DNA from: JBBITI01 sp037440885
GTDB lineage: Bacteria > Chloroflexota > Dehalococcoidia > Dehalococcoidales > UBA2162
Direction: 5' to 3'
DNA length: 30,753 bases
NCBI GenBank assembly: GCA_037440885.1
Contig: JBBITI010000032.1
Span: 1 to 30,753, forward strand
Of this stretch, positions 22,768 through 30,230 are shown one piece after another. The notes under the pieces are model-generated. The model made no database searches and was not told where the DNA came from. It saw only the letters and a program-made list of their open reading frames with translations. How positions within the stretch are numbered: the first letter of the stretch is position 1; every line of letters begins with the position of its first letter. The position numbers and the translations under genes were made by a program.

Positions 22768-24612
22768 TCACATCTCGGAAAAGGTATGACCGAGTCCGAA
22801 ACGCTCCAGCGTCTCCAATTTCGGTTTACCGGTATCGGGATCCCATCCCATCTGGGCATAATATTTACTCCTCAATTCGCCCCAGAACGGCATGATGCTT
22901 TTACCCTGCGCCGGCCCGTCTACCGGAGTCGAACCATAGCGGGTCGACGGCGCTTCCAGTTCTTTCGTCAAGCCATGCCGGATATTAAAAACTCGTAACT
23001 GATTTACGGTACGTAGCCCGATTTCCAGTGCTTCTTTGATGTCCAGCGTCCAGCCAGTGACGGCATTCACACAATCGATCAGCAATTGCAAATCTTGCGC
23101 GCCCAGAAAACAAATCCCTAGCGAATCTTCAAACTGGCGCCGCCCGTTTAACCGGGCATTCATAATCGCCTGGGAAACCGCATTGAACTGGTCCTGCATG
23201 GGCAACGGCGTCAAGCCAACCTGCTCCGGATGCGGGAAACCACCGCTTAGTTCTACCGTACCGGTGTTGGAAAGGCAGGTATCTATGAGTTCCGACCACC
23301 GGGCACGGTGGTCATGACCACGCGGCGAAGCTCCTTTTTTAGTATAAATAGCACAATCCAGTGCCGCCCCGCCGACTTTCTCGGCAGCCCGCTTCACCCC
23401 TTCGGCAAACAAGTCTCCGCATCCCTGCCGATTAGCTATTTTTTTTATCATTTTTAGAGTTGCCTCGGTATCGCCCCACGGCATTTTTGTATTGTCCAGG
23501 TCTTTGTCCGTCAACAACCCTTTTTCGAAGCATTCCATTATCCAGCCGATAAGCCAGCCCGTTTCATTGATATCCATGCCTAACCGGTCTACCTGGTTCG
23601 CCAGCATGATAGCCGCTCCGGGATCCTGCTGACCAATCACCGAACTCATCGCCGCCAGACCTTCATATTCCGGTTCTTCGCCCACAAACCCTTTATAAGG
23701 ACCTTCGGTGACTTCCGTCATCCGGCAATGGCTCATGCGACAAGCCCAGCAAGTAGTGGTAGTTACCTTGAATTTCGTCCGGATAACATCACCGCCGAAC
23801 CGTTCCGGTTCCGGGAATATATTTGTCGTGTAGTTTTTGACCGGCAACGCTCCACCCCGGTAGATACGCGGATAGATAAATGCCGTACCCCATTGCGCTA
23901 ACATGGGATCCAGCTTCATGGCATTTTCGATTAAGGCAGTTGCCTTTTGGGTAACCATTTCCGAATCAGCAACTTTAACGGTGCCCTTGCCCCTCTCCAC
24001 CACAACCGCTTTCAGCATTTTCGAACCCATTACCGCTCCGGAGCCATTATGCCCGGCAACATGACCGTGATCGCCTACTACCGCGGCAAAGCGTACCAGA
24101 TTCTCGCCGGCCGGCCCGATGCAGTAGACGCTGCATTGCTGACCAATCTCCTTTTTGACAGCGTCTTCAGTCTCCCAGGTATCCTTCCCTTTCAGGTGAC
24201 TGGCGTCCCGTATTTCAGCAGTACCGTCGTGAACATGGATATACGACCATTTAGTTGCCTTCCCCTTGATCACCAGCCCGTCAAAACCGGAAAACTTAAG
24301 GAAGGCACCGAAAAATCCGTTTGCCTGGGAAGCTCCCGCCATGTTGGTCATCGGCCCCTTGGTTACCAGCGAGAAGGTACCCGAGCCGCTGACCCTGGTA
24401 CCGGAAAGGGGCCCATTCATGAACATGATGATATTTTGCGGATCCGACCATTCGATTCCTTTGTGAACTTCATCATAAAGGTATTTCGCACCCATCCCGT
24501 TACCGCCGGCGAACTGCCGGTAAGTGAGTGTATCAGGTGAGTCGACGCTGATTTTTTGACCCATCAGGTCTACCCGTAATATTTTCCCTGTATAACCGCC
24601 TGCCAGTATCAT
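22768..24612 (-). CDS. Aldehyde ferredoxin oxidoreductase family protein 2
   Basis: A 614-residue AOR-family tungsten- or molybdenum-pterin enzyme. It starts directly with the family core 'MILAGGYTGKILRVDL', without the extension seen in AOR 1. Cluster ligands are Cys288, Cys291 and Cys296 in 'TCWACRMSHCRM' and Cys501 in 'LGICFLG'. The first three are spaced CX2CX4C, whereas AOR 1 and Pyrococcus AOR have CX2CX3C. Cofactor-contact segments such as 'GHVAGHNGSGAVMGSKMLKA' are present. A G-run (GGGGG) lies about 8 bases before the ATG at 24612; a GTG at 24630 is rejected. It sits 51 bases after the alcohol dehydrogenase gene, consistent with alcohol to aldehyde to acid steps. The substrate is unknown. 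Confidence 0.95.
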   Translation of the reverse strand: MILAGGYTGKILRVDLMGQKISVDSPDTLTYRQFAGGNGMGAKYLYDEVHKGIEWSDPQNIIMFMNGPLSGTRVSGSGTFSLVTKGPMTNMAGASQANGFFGAFLKFSGFDGLVIKGKATKWSYIHVHDGTAEIRDASHLKGKDTWETEDAVKKEIGQQCSVYCIGPAGENLVRFAAVVGDHGHVAGHNGSGAVMGSKMLKAVVVERGKGTVKVADSEMVTQKATALIENAMKLDPMLAQWGTAFIYPRIYRGGALPVKNYTTNIFPEPERFGGDVIRTKFKVTTTTCWACRMSHCRMTEVTEGPYKGFVGEEPEYEGLAAMSSVIGQQDPGAAIMLANQVDRLGMDINETGWLIGWIMECFEKGLLTDKDLDNTKMPWGDTEATLKMIKKIANRQGCGDLFAEGVKRAAEKVGGAALDCAIYTKKGASPRGHDHRARWSELIDTCLSNTGTVELSGGFPHPEQVGLTPLPMQDQFNAVSQAIMNARLNGRRQFEDSLGICFLGAQDLQLLIDCVNAVTGWTLDIKEALEIGLRTVNQLRVFNIRHGLTKELEAPSTRYGSTPVDGPAQGKSIMPFWGELRSKYYAQMGWDPDTGKPKLETLERFGLGHTFSEM

Positions 24613-24663
24613 TGCAATCCCCCTTTTCACTTTTGCTGCAAAAAAACAATCCGGATTTCTTCT

Positions 24664-25785
24664 TTATCCGGGTATAATCGCGGCACGCACCACCTTACCC
24701 GCCACTGCTTGCTTCATCGCCTCTTCGGCATCTTCAAGCTTGAATTTATGTGAAATGATTTTATCATAAGGATACTTATCAATCGTCCGGGACATGAAAT
24801 CCAGCACTTTCGGCATCGTCCAGGATTTGTAGTTTGCTGACCCGATCAGTCTCACTCCCCGGTCAATAAAAGGGGCCAACGGTATGGTAGTAGTATAAGG
24901 ACCCACCAGGCCGACCGTTAGATAGGTGCCGCCCAGGCTGAGCATCTCCAGTCCCTCCGGAACCACCTCCGGAGCAGATGCCACCAGTTCCATTACCAGG
25001 TCTACCCCTGTACCGCCGGCAATCTGTCTAACTTTTTCAATCCGTGATGCCGCTGTCGGGTAAACGTTTGCATCTATCACTTCATCGGCACCAAACGATT
25101 TAGCAAGCTGCAATCTTTCCGGTATCTTGTCGATGACCACCACATGCGCCGCCCCCATGTCTTTCGCCATCGCGCAGGCATTCAGACCCAATCCCCCCGC
25201 CCCCTGGATTACTGCCGTAGCACCCATGGCAAAGCGCACCTTATTCAAGGCATACGCCACGGTCGAAGCGGCGCAATCAACATAGACCGCCGCCTCATCG
25301 GGAACATTGTCCGGGATCTTGTATAACCATTGCCCCGGACTAACGTAATAGTATTCAGCAAATGCTCCCTTGTAATGGGGCCACTGGTCGGCGGGAACCC
25401 CGTGCTTGTGGCGATGCGGGCACGGTATCGCCGTATCGTTCAGACAGGCCGGGCAACGACCGCAAGGAACGAAATAACACCAGGCAACACGATCGCCCTC
25501 TTTGATCGGGACTCCCATAAAATCTGTTTTCACATTTGCGCCGAGCTTGTATACCCGGCCGACGAACTCATGCCCGGAAATACGCGGTCTGGGCTTCACA
25601 TTGGGCGGGGCAACGGGGCGGCCGAAGTCGCCTTTATACATGTGGACATCCGAGCCGCATATAGAGCTCATCGTAATCTTTGTGACCAGCGCATCCGGTT
25701 CCGGATCGGGCACCGGATATTCCTGCATCTCCCAGGGAATCCCGGCTCCATAACCGACCATTGCTTTTCCTTTTATCGCCATCAT
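24664..25785 (-). CDS. Zinc-dependent medium-chain alcohol dehydrogenase
   Basis: A 373-residue medium-chain dehydrogenase/reductase that oxidises an alcohol, possibly a secondary alcohol or a polyol, with NAD(P). Catalytic zinc ligands are Cys43 in 'ICGSDVH' and His72-Glu73 in 'ISGHEFVG'. The structural zinc site is complete: Cys108, Cys111, Cys114 and Cys122. The coenzyme loop is 'AVIQGAGGLGLNACAMAKDMG', followed by 'VVVIDKIPERL', where Asp at the strand end favours NAD. An AAGGAG site precedes the ATG. It lies 66 bases downstream of the binding-protein gene and 51 bases before AOR 2 in the operon, so its aldehyde product could feed that enzyme. Confidence 0.96.
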   Translation of the reverse strand: MMAIKGKAMVGYGAGIPWEMQEYPVPDPEPDALVTKITMSSICGSDVHMYKGDFGRPVAPPNVKPRPRISGHEFVGRVYKLGANVKTDFMGVPIKEGDRVAWCYFVPCGRCPACLNDTAIPCPHRHKHGVPADQWPHYKGAFAEYYYVSPGQWLYKIPDNVPDEAAVYVDCAASTVAYALNKVRFAMGATAVIQGAGGLGLNACAMAKDMGAAHVVVIDKIPERLQLAKSFGADEVIDANVYPTAASRIEKVRQIAGGTGVDLVMELVASAPEVVPEGLEMLSLGGTYLTVGLVGPYTTTIPLAPFIDRGVRLIGSANYKSWTMPKVLDFMSRTIDKYPYDKIISHKFKLEDAEEAMKQAVAGKVVRAAIIPG

Positions 25786-25851
25786 CCGATCTCCTTATCC
25801 GTTCGATACCCGCGCTGACAAAACCTGAACATATTCATCACGAATATTCGT

Positions 25852-27648
25852 TCACTCACGCATTTTACGTTTCAGATCTTCATCAATCCAGATGTAAGCC
25901 GCATAATTGTTTCGATTATCGTAGCCAAGACTGAGTTCGCCATTATAATTCTTCACCCAGGGCCACCAGAAATGGTGCTGCGGAGCATAAGGAGTCGGAA
26001 TCGCCCAGGCTTTATCCAGCACATCCTTCATCAACTCCTTGTGAATCCGGGCGGCCTCTGCTGGATTGATCAATGCCTGGTATCTCATCTGCATCCTGGC
26101 CTCTTCGTAAGCAGGGACATTAATGTAACTGCCGTTCGCCGCCAACTGTCCCCCGTAGGAATTACCGATAAAGATACTACCGATCGGTGACCCGGCGGCA
26201 TACAGCATATCATCGTAAGCCCTGGTACGGGATATTGACGTAAGCACAGTAGCTTCCCGCAGGTCCAGGTTGACTTTTACATTAACCTTGCTCCACAAAT
26301 TCTTGATTATGGAGAGATAATCAACGACCTCCGGGACATTTGAACAAACCAGGACAACGGTAAACCCGTTGGGATAACCGGCTTCGGCGAGCAGTGCCTT
26401 CGCTTTCTCCGGATTATAGCTATACAATGCCCGAACCGAATCGGGGGCTTCCGTCAAAGATAAATAAGCATCTTTATATTCCGGGAAGTATGGAACCGGC
26501 CAGGTTAATATCTGGGCATCTCCGCCTGCCCATGTGTTCTTGATTGTTTCATAATCGGTAGCCATCATCAACGCCCGGCGCACGCGGACATCCTTGTAGG
26601 GTAGTTCCTGCTTGTCGGTCCGCATATAGAGAACTTCTTTGTTACCCACGTCGTGCTTGTCGAACATAAGATTAGGGCTTGATCTCTGCAAACTCTTTGC
26701 ATCTTCCCAGAGAATATCATGGATAATATCGATTTTTGCCGTTCTGATGGCCGACAACCTGGTGGAAACATCGCTGATCACCAGGAGCTTCACCGTACTC
26801 AGATAAGGCAACTGGTTTCCTTTGCCCTTGCCGACCGGGTCTTTCCGCCAGTAGTTCTGGTTCCTGAGAAAAGTCACCGAACTGTTCGCCACATAGTCTT
26901 TCAGAATAAACGGGCCGGTGCCCACAGAATAACGCCAATCGTTCATGTGGCCGTATTTCGCCACCACTTCCGGCGGTCGGATACTCATGTAATCGGCAAT
27001 CTTCGTTGCTTCTACAAAAAGTTCCGGCGGCAACTTCACTTCCAGGGTCCAGTTATCCGGTGCGGAAAGTTTGGCCTGTCCCGTACCGCCCACCCGGTAG
27101 GGCACACCGGGTACCGTACTGGTGATATTCCGGTTTAGCGCAAAAAGTGCGTCGGCTGCAGTCACTTCCCGCCCCCCTACCAGGCGGCTGGCTTCACTCT
27201 CGGGATTCAGCGCCCAACGGATACCATGCCGGATACGGAATATCATCGTTCCCGGTTCCGGTATTTCCCAGCTTTCCGCAATTGAACCGGTTTTATGCGG
27301 CAGATAGTCGAAGTGAGTAATCGCCCACGATGTTTCTCCGGTACCGGCCGGTCCTTTCGCCCAGTCACCGGTCAGTAATTCCTCATTCGTCAGATGCAGC
27401 GAAAAAGCCCCGGCGTGCATTCCGCCTACCGCTTCATCGAAAGTACTCAGATCTCCACTGACCGCGACATTGAGTATACCGCCGTACCGTGGCACATCTA
27501 CCGGTGCTGATGTCTTGGTCGGGATTACCGTCGGGCTTTCGGTTTTCGATGGTACAACCGGTAGCGCGCTTTCCTCTTTACCGCAGGAAATTGCCAGTGC
27601 GGCGAGAATGATTATACTAACCGCCGCCAAACACACCAATTTCTTCAT
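25852..27648 (-). CDS. ABC transporter family-5 solute-binding lipoprotein
   Basis: A 598-residue extracytoplasmic binding protein of the peptide/nickel/opine class (SBP_bac_5). The signal peptide has a KK start, a hydrophobic stretch and the lipobox 'LAISC' with Cys22 as lipid anchor. A Ser/Thr/Pro-rich linker (about 27-50) leads into the mature domain 'PRYGGILNVAVSGDLSTFDE'. The usual 'VGTGPFILKDYV' and 'DVRVRRALMMATDYETI' motifs of this family are present. The ATG at 27648 has GGGAGG 6 bases upstream; a GTG at 27651 is rejected. No permease or ATPase gene is nearby, so it must use a remote transporter or act as a sensor or sponge. It links this operon to an external substrate. Confidence 0.95.
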   Translation of the reverse strand: MKKLVCLAAVSIIILAALAISCGKEESALPVVPSKTESPTVIPTKTSAPVDVPRYGGILNVAVSGDLSTFDEAVGGMHAGAFSLHLTNEELLTGDWAKGPAGTGETSWAITHFDYLPHKTGSIAESWEIPEPGTMIFRIRHGIRWALNPESEASRLVGGREVTAADALFALNRNITSTVPGVPYRVGGTGQAKLSAPDNWTLEVKLPPELFVEATKIADYMSIRPPEVVAKYGHMNDWRYSVGTGPFILKDYVANSSVTFLRNQNYWRKDPVGKGKGNQLPYLSTVKLLVISDVSTRLSAIRTAKIDIIHDILWEDAKSLQRSSPNLMFDKHDVGNKEVLYMRTDKQELPYKDVRVRRALMMATDYETIKNTWAGGDAQILTWPVPYFPEYKDAYLSLTEAPDSVRALYSYNPEKAKALLAEAGYPNGFTVVLVCSNVPEVVDYLSIIKNLWSKVNVKVNLDLREATVLTSISRTRAYDDMLYAAGSPIGSIFIGNSYGGQLAANGSYINVPAYEEARMQMRYQALINPAEAARIHKELMKDVLDKAWAIPTPYAPQHHFWWPWVKNYNGELSLGYDNRNNYAAYIWIDEDLKRKMRE

Positions 27649-27740
27649 CACTTACCTCCCGTCTCCAAACAAGTAATTATATATTCTCCGTATTCGTCCC
27701 GGTACCAACTACATCCCTTGATCCGGTGTGCTCCATTTAC

Positions 27741-28487
27741 TTAATTACCGTCGGGATGCTCCGGATCTCTTTCAAAATGGGACGACCCTCTTTCAAATCC
27801 CAGGATTTCCTTGATGATTGTGGTTTTTGGTTTGGAACCGGCGCGTACTATGATTGCCGTGCATCTGCCAGCTAAAGCCAGTACCATCATTCCTTCCGGA
27901 ATGAAACCGTTTTTCACAGCCACAACCGTGCAACCGACGCAGACGCGGAAGCCCTGGCTTATGGTAGTAAAAATGGAGAGATCGCCCCCGGCGTGGATAT
28001 CCAGCGGCCGGATCCACGACGCCAGGCCGAAAGGAGCTAACCGGGCGCGACGGCTGTCCTGCTCTTTCCCCAGTGCCAGCGGTTCTCCCAGGTATAAATC
28101 ATCATTCAGATAACTGACTTTAACTCCCTTTGACTCCAGTTCCGCTTTGACCTCGTCGGAAATGGTATCGGAAATCTCGGTAATGCCTTTGGCGAGCATT
28201 TCTTCTTTCCATTTTTTAGCTTCGGGGCTGTCATTCGGCCTGATGATAATCAGTTGCCGCCCGCGTGATATTGAATGCGGACTGGGATTGGTTCCCGCCA
28301 CGATATTCAGATCTTTTCGGTCGGGGCCTATCGTCTCCAGGAACTTGCGCACCGTATAACCACTCGACCATGCCACCACCACATTTTTAATACCCATTTC
28401 ATCCATGCGTTTCACGGCAAACTTCACCAGTTCATCGGCATTCTTCTTATCCGGCCGGTCAAAATACATGATTTCCTTGATGGTCAT
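27741..28487 (-). CDS. COG1751-type protein with pyruvate-kinase C-terminal-like fold
   Basis: A 248-residue soluble protein. 'DELVKFAVKRMDEMGIKNVVVAWSSGYTVRKFLE' (read in pieces) resembles the alpha/beta domain at the C-terminus of pyruvate kinase, which is the basis of COG1751; members have no known reaction. Later parts include 'GLASWIRPLDIHAGGDLSIFTTISQGFRVCVGCTVVAVKNG', with a CX2C, and 'RAGSKPKTTIIKEILGFERG'. There is no signal peptide. The ATG has GGAGG with good spacing. It lies 36 bases after the MmgE/PrpD gene and 92 bases before the binding protein. A role tied to the catabolic pathway, for example sensing an allosteric ligand, is inference. Confidence 0.8.
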   Translation of the reverse strand: MTIKEIMYFDRPDKKNADELVKFAVKRMDEMGIKNVVVAWSSGYTVRKFLETIGPDRKDLNIVAGTNPSPHSISRGRQLIIIRPNDSPEAKKWKEEMLAKGITEISDTISDEVKAELESKGVKVSYLNDDLYLGEPLALGKEQDSRRARLAPFGLASWIRPLDIHAGGDLSIFTTISQGFRVCVGCTVVAVKNGFIPEGMMVLALAGRCTAIIVRAGSKPKTTIIKEILGFERGSSHFERDPEHPDGN

Positions 28488-28523
28488 TCCTTCCTCCTGA
28501 ACAACTTTCAGTTCGTATCGCTT

Positions 28524-29909
28524 TTATGCCAGCAAGCTCGTGATCTCGCTAACGTCATCGAGCTCTTCAAGGTTTGCCACCAGCTTGATAACCTTTTCCA
28601 CAGTGGTGCCGGATAACGGCTTGACTGCGAACCCGGCGCATTCCCGGAATTTATCGGCGCATTGTGCAATAGACATCGGATTATTGATACTACCCAGAAA
28701 ATCCTCGACCTCTTCGACCAGTACCCGCCCGTCTTTCAGTTTCATGGTCACCCGGCCAGGGCCTACGCCGTGACGGTTCATGGAGGGTTCCAGTACTCCG
28801 CTGACTTTGCGGGCGACGGCGATAACTTCCTGGTTTCTGATGCTCTCCGGGGTGAAACTGTGCAGGGTCACCTTCTCTTTCACCAGGGCTGTGGCAACCG
28901 TCCACGGCACACTGAACTGGGCATCAACAATTGTCCGGGGCGCTATTTTCGCTTCACCGACCATCATGCCGTAGACATTCTGGCTGCCATGGGTCACAAT
29001 GCTATCAATCTGGGCCGGAGTGACGTGATATTTCTTCATCAACGAGAAAGTAGCATCAATGAAAGGATGGGTAAACCCGCAGCAGGGATACGGCTTATTA
29101 GTAATGTTTATATTCTCGAATCGTTTTCCCAGGTCGGCTGTGAGAATACCGGCATCGTAATCGCCGCCGTAATATACATTGAAAATACCGCCTTTCCAGT
29201 TATCACCACCCAGGAAATGGCGGTCCCCGGTAATCCCTCGTTCTGCCATCAGAGCCGAAGTAAGACCTGCTTTGGCAGCCAGACCGGGCCCCATGCGCTT
29301 TGCCAGCGCGCCATCGCCAACTCCTGAACCGGCACCACCGCATTGGTGATATGCCAGCCCGATGGCATCAAGCATCTTCTCTTCATCAAGCTTGAGAATG
29401 CGTCCTGCCATCGCGGCGGCGCTGAGAAACCCGAACAGCGTTGTAGGATGCCATCCGGCGCCGAGCGCACTACCTCCCGGTTTACTCGCCAGTCCCATAC
29501 GGCACACAAAGTCCCCTCCCAGGGCAATGGCCGTCAGAAAATCTTTCCCGCTTACTTTGCCCATTCTTTCCGCGACGGCAAAGCAAGTAGAAACCGCTAC
29601 ACAGCCTACGTGGGTCAGCGATACCGGGTGTCCGTCATCATAGTCGAGGGCATGGATCATGGTCCCGTTAACCTGGGCGGCAACAGGTGCCGGGCATTTG
29701 AATCCATATCCGAAAATACTGCTCTGGGCGGTCCCTCCCCACTCCCTGGCCAGTGACACCAGCTCAGGGACGCCCGGCTTCGTTGTCCCCCCCAGGGCGG
29801 TCGCCAGGCTGTCGATTACCTCTTTTTTTGCTGCCGCGATGGCTTCCCCGGGAATATCCTGATACTTTATTCCAACCAGGTGGCGGGCAATCAAACTGGA
29901 CAGGTCCAT
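28524..29909 (-). CDS. MmgE/PrpD family protein
   Basis: A 461-residue member of the MmgE/PrpD superfamily, which includes 2-methylcitrate dehydratase, cis-aconitate decarboxylase and iminodisuccinate epimerase. The all-helical N-terminal domain starts at 'IARHLVGIKYQDIPGEAIAAAKKEVIDSLATALGG' (in pieces); 'HALDYDDGHPVSLTHVGCVAV' is the family active-site region with the conserved Asp-Asp-His. 'KPYPCCGFTHPFIDATFSL' and 'AQFSVPWTVATAL' are further family motifs. The exact substrate cannot be read. The ATG at 29909 has GGGAGG 6 bases upstream. It is the first gene of the reverse catabolic operon and diverges from the MarR gene over a 321-bp control region. Confidence 0.94.
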   Translation of the reverse strand: MDLSSLIARHLVGIKYQDIPGEAIAAAKKEVIDSLATALGGTTKPGVPELVSLAREWGGTAQSSIFGYGFKCPAPVAAQVNGTMIHALDYDDGHPVSLTHVGCVAVSTCFAVAERMGKVSGKDFLTAIALGGDFVCRMGLASKPGGSALGAGWHPTTLFGFLSAAAMAGRILKLDEEKMLDAIGLAYHQCGGAGSGVGDGALAKRMGPGLAAKAGLTSALMAERGITGDRHFLGGDNWKGGIFNVYYGGDYDAGILTADLGKRFENINITNKPYPCCGFTHPFIDATFSLMKKYHVTPAQIDSIVTHGSQNVYGMMVGEAKIAPRTIVDAQFSVPWTVATALVKEKVTLHSFTPESIRNQEVIAVARKVSGVLEPSMNRHGVGPGRVTMKLKDGRVLVEEVEDFLGSINNPMSIAQCADKFRECAGFAVKPLSGTTVEKVIKLVANLEELDDVSEITSLLA

Positions 29910-30051
29910 CACTTGCCTCCCGCTAAATTTTATTTTAAACCATGCACCCGAGAACGCATGCTTGCTTCTTGCCCTGAATCAGGCGCTATTACAAAGGATC
30001 TCCTGTTTGAATAAAGGATAGTTTAATTATCTACGGACTACATATTGGACA

Positions 30052-30126
30052 AAGGCCGATAGTCGGAGTGGACTATCATGCACGCCCTAGTATATCACAG
30101 CCTGTCAAGGAAGGCCGAATATCGGA
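30052..30126 (+). repeat. Two direct copies of AAGGCCGANNNTCGGA
   Basis: Copies at 30052-30067 and 30111-30126 differ only in the three central bases (TAG versus ATA). Each contains an internal dyad CCGA-NNN-TCGG. Their starts are 59 bp apart. They look like a paired binding site in the divergent control region. Confidence 0.6.
30058..30077. promoter_or_regulatory. Candidate operator dyad, copy B
   Basis: GATAGTC-GGAGTG-GACTATC is a perfect 7-bp inverted repeat with a 6-base centre. It overlaps the first AAGGCCGANNNTCGGA element. It has the same layout and 15 of 20 identical bases as the dyad at 13313-13332. Confidence 0.55.
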
Positions 30127-30127
30127 T

Positions 30128-30156
30128 TTGTTCCCGGGAATAATATTGTACATAAT
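30128..30156 (+). promoter_or_regulatory. Possible promoter of the MarR gene
   Basis: TTGTTC (30128-30133), a 17-base spacer and CATAAT (30151-30156). The -10 is good and the -35 weak. The -10 lies inside the palindrome at 30146-30162, so a bound repressor would block it. Confidence 0.4.
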
Positions 30157-30162
30157 GTAGAA
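30146..30162. promoter_or_regulatory. Candidate MarR operator
   Basis: TTGTACATAATGTAGAA is a 17-bp near-palindrome: TACAT and ATGTA arms around a single A, plus outer TT and AA. Size and form fit MarR-family operators. It lies 68 bp upstream of the MarR start codon and overlaps the predicted -10, which suggests autoregulation. Confidence 0.55.
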
Positions 30163-30230
30163 AAGTTGACTCGCTTCTGGTAACATATACGAAACATGCT
30201 ATGGGTCATTTACTCGGGAGCGATGGGGGA

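Larger units (their letters stand above)
29910..30230. other. Divergent control region between the catabolic operon and the MarR gene
   Basis: No gene is seen in these 321 bp. The region holds a short dyad GATAGTTTAATTATC (30017-30031), a perfect 7-6-7 dyad (30058-30077), two copies of AAGGCCGANNNTCGGA (30052-30067, 30111-30126), a MarR-type palindrome (30146-30162), and a possible forward promoter overlapping it. On the reverse strand, TGATATACT (around 30090-30098) is an extended -10-like box that might serve the MmgE operon. Confidence 0.6.

Noticed and set aside
28662..29327. A 221-codon forward frame opposite MmgE/PrpD
   Set aside because: Antisense to a well-supported family gene; no ribosome site and no recognisable motif.
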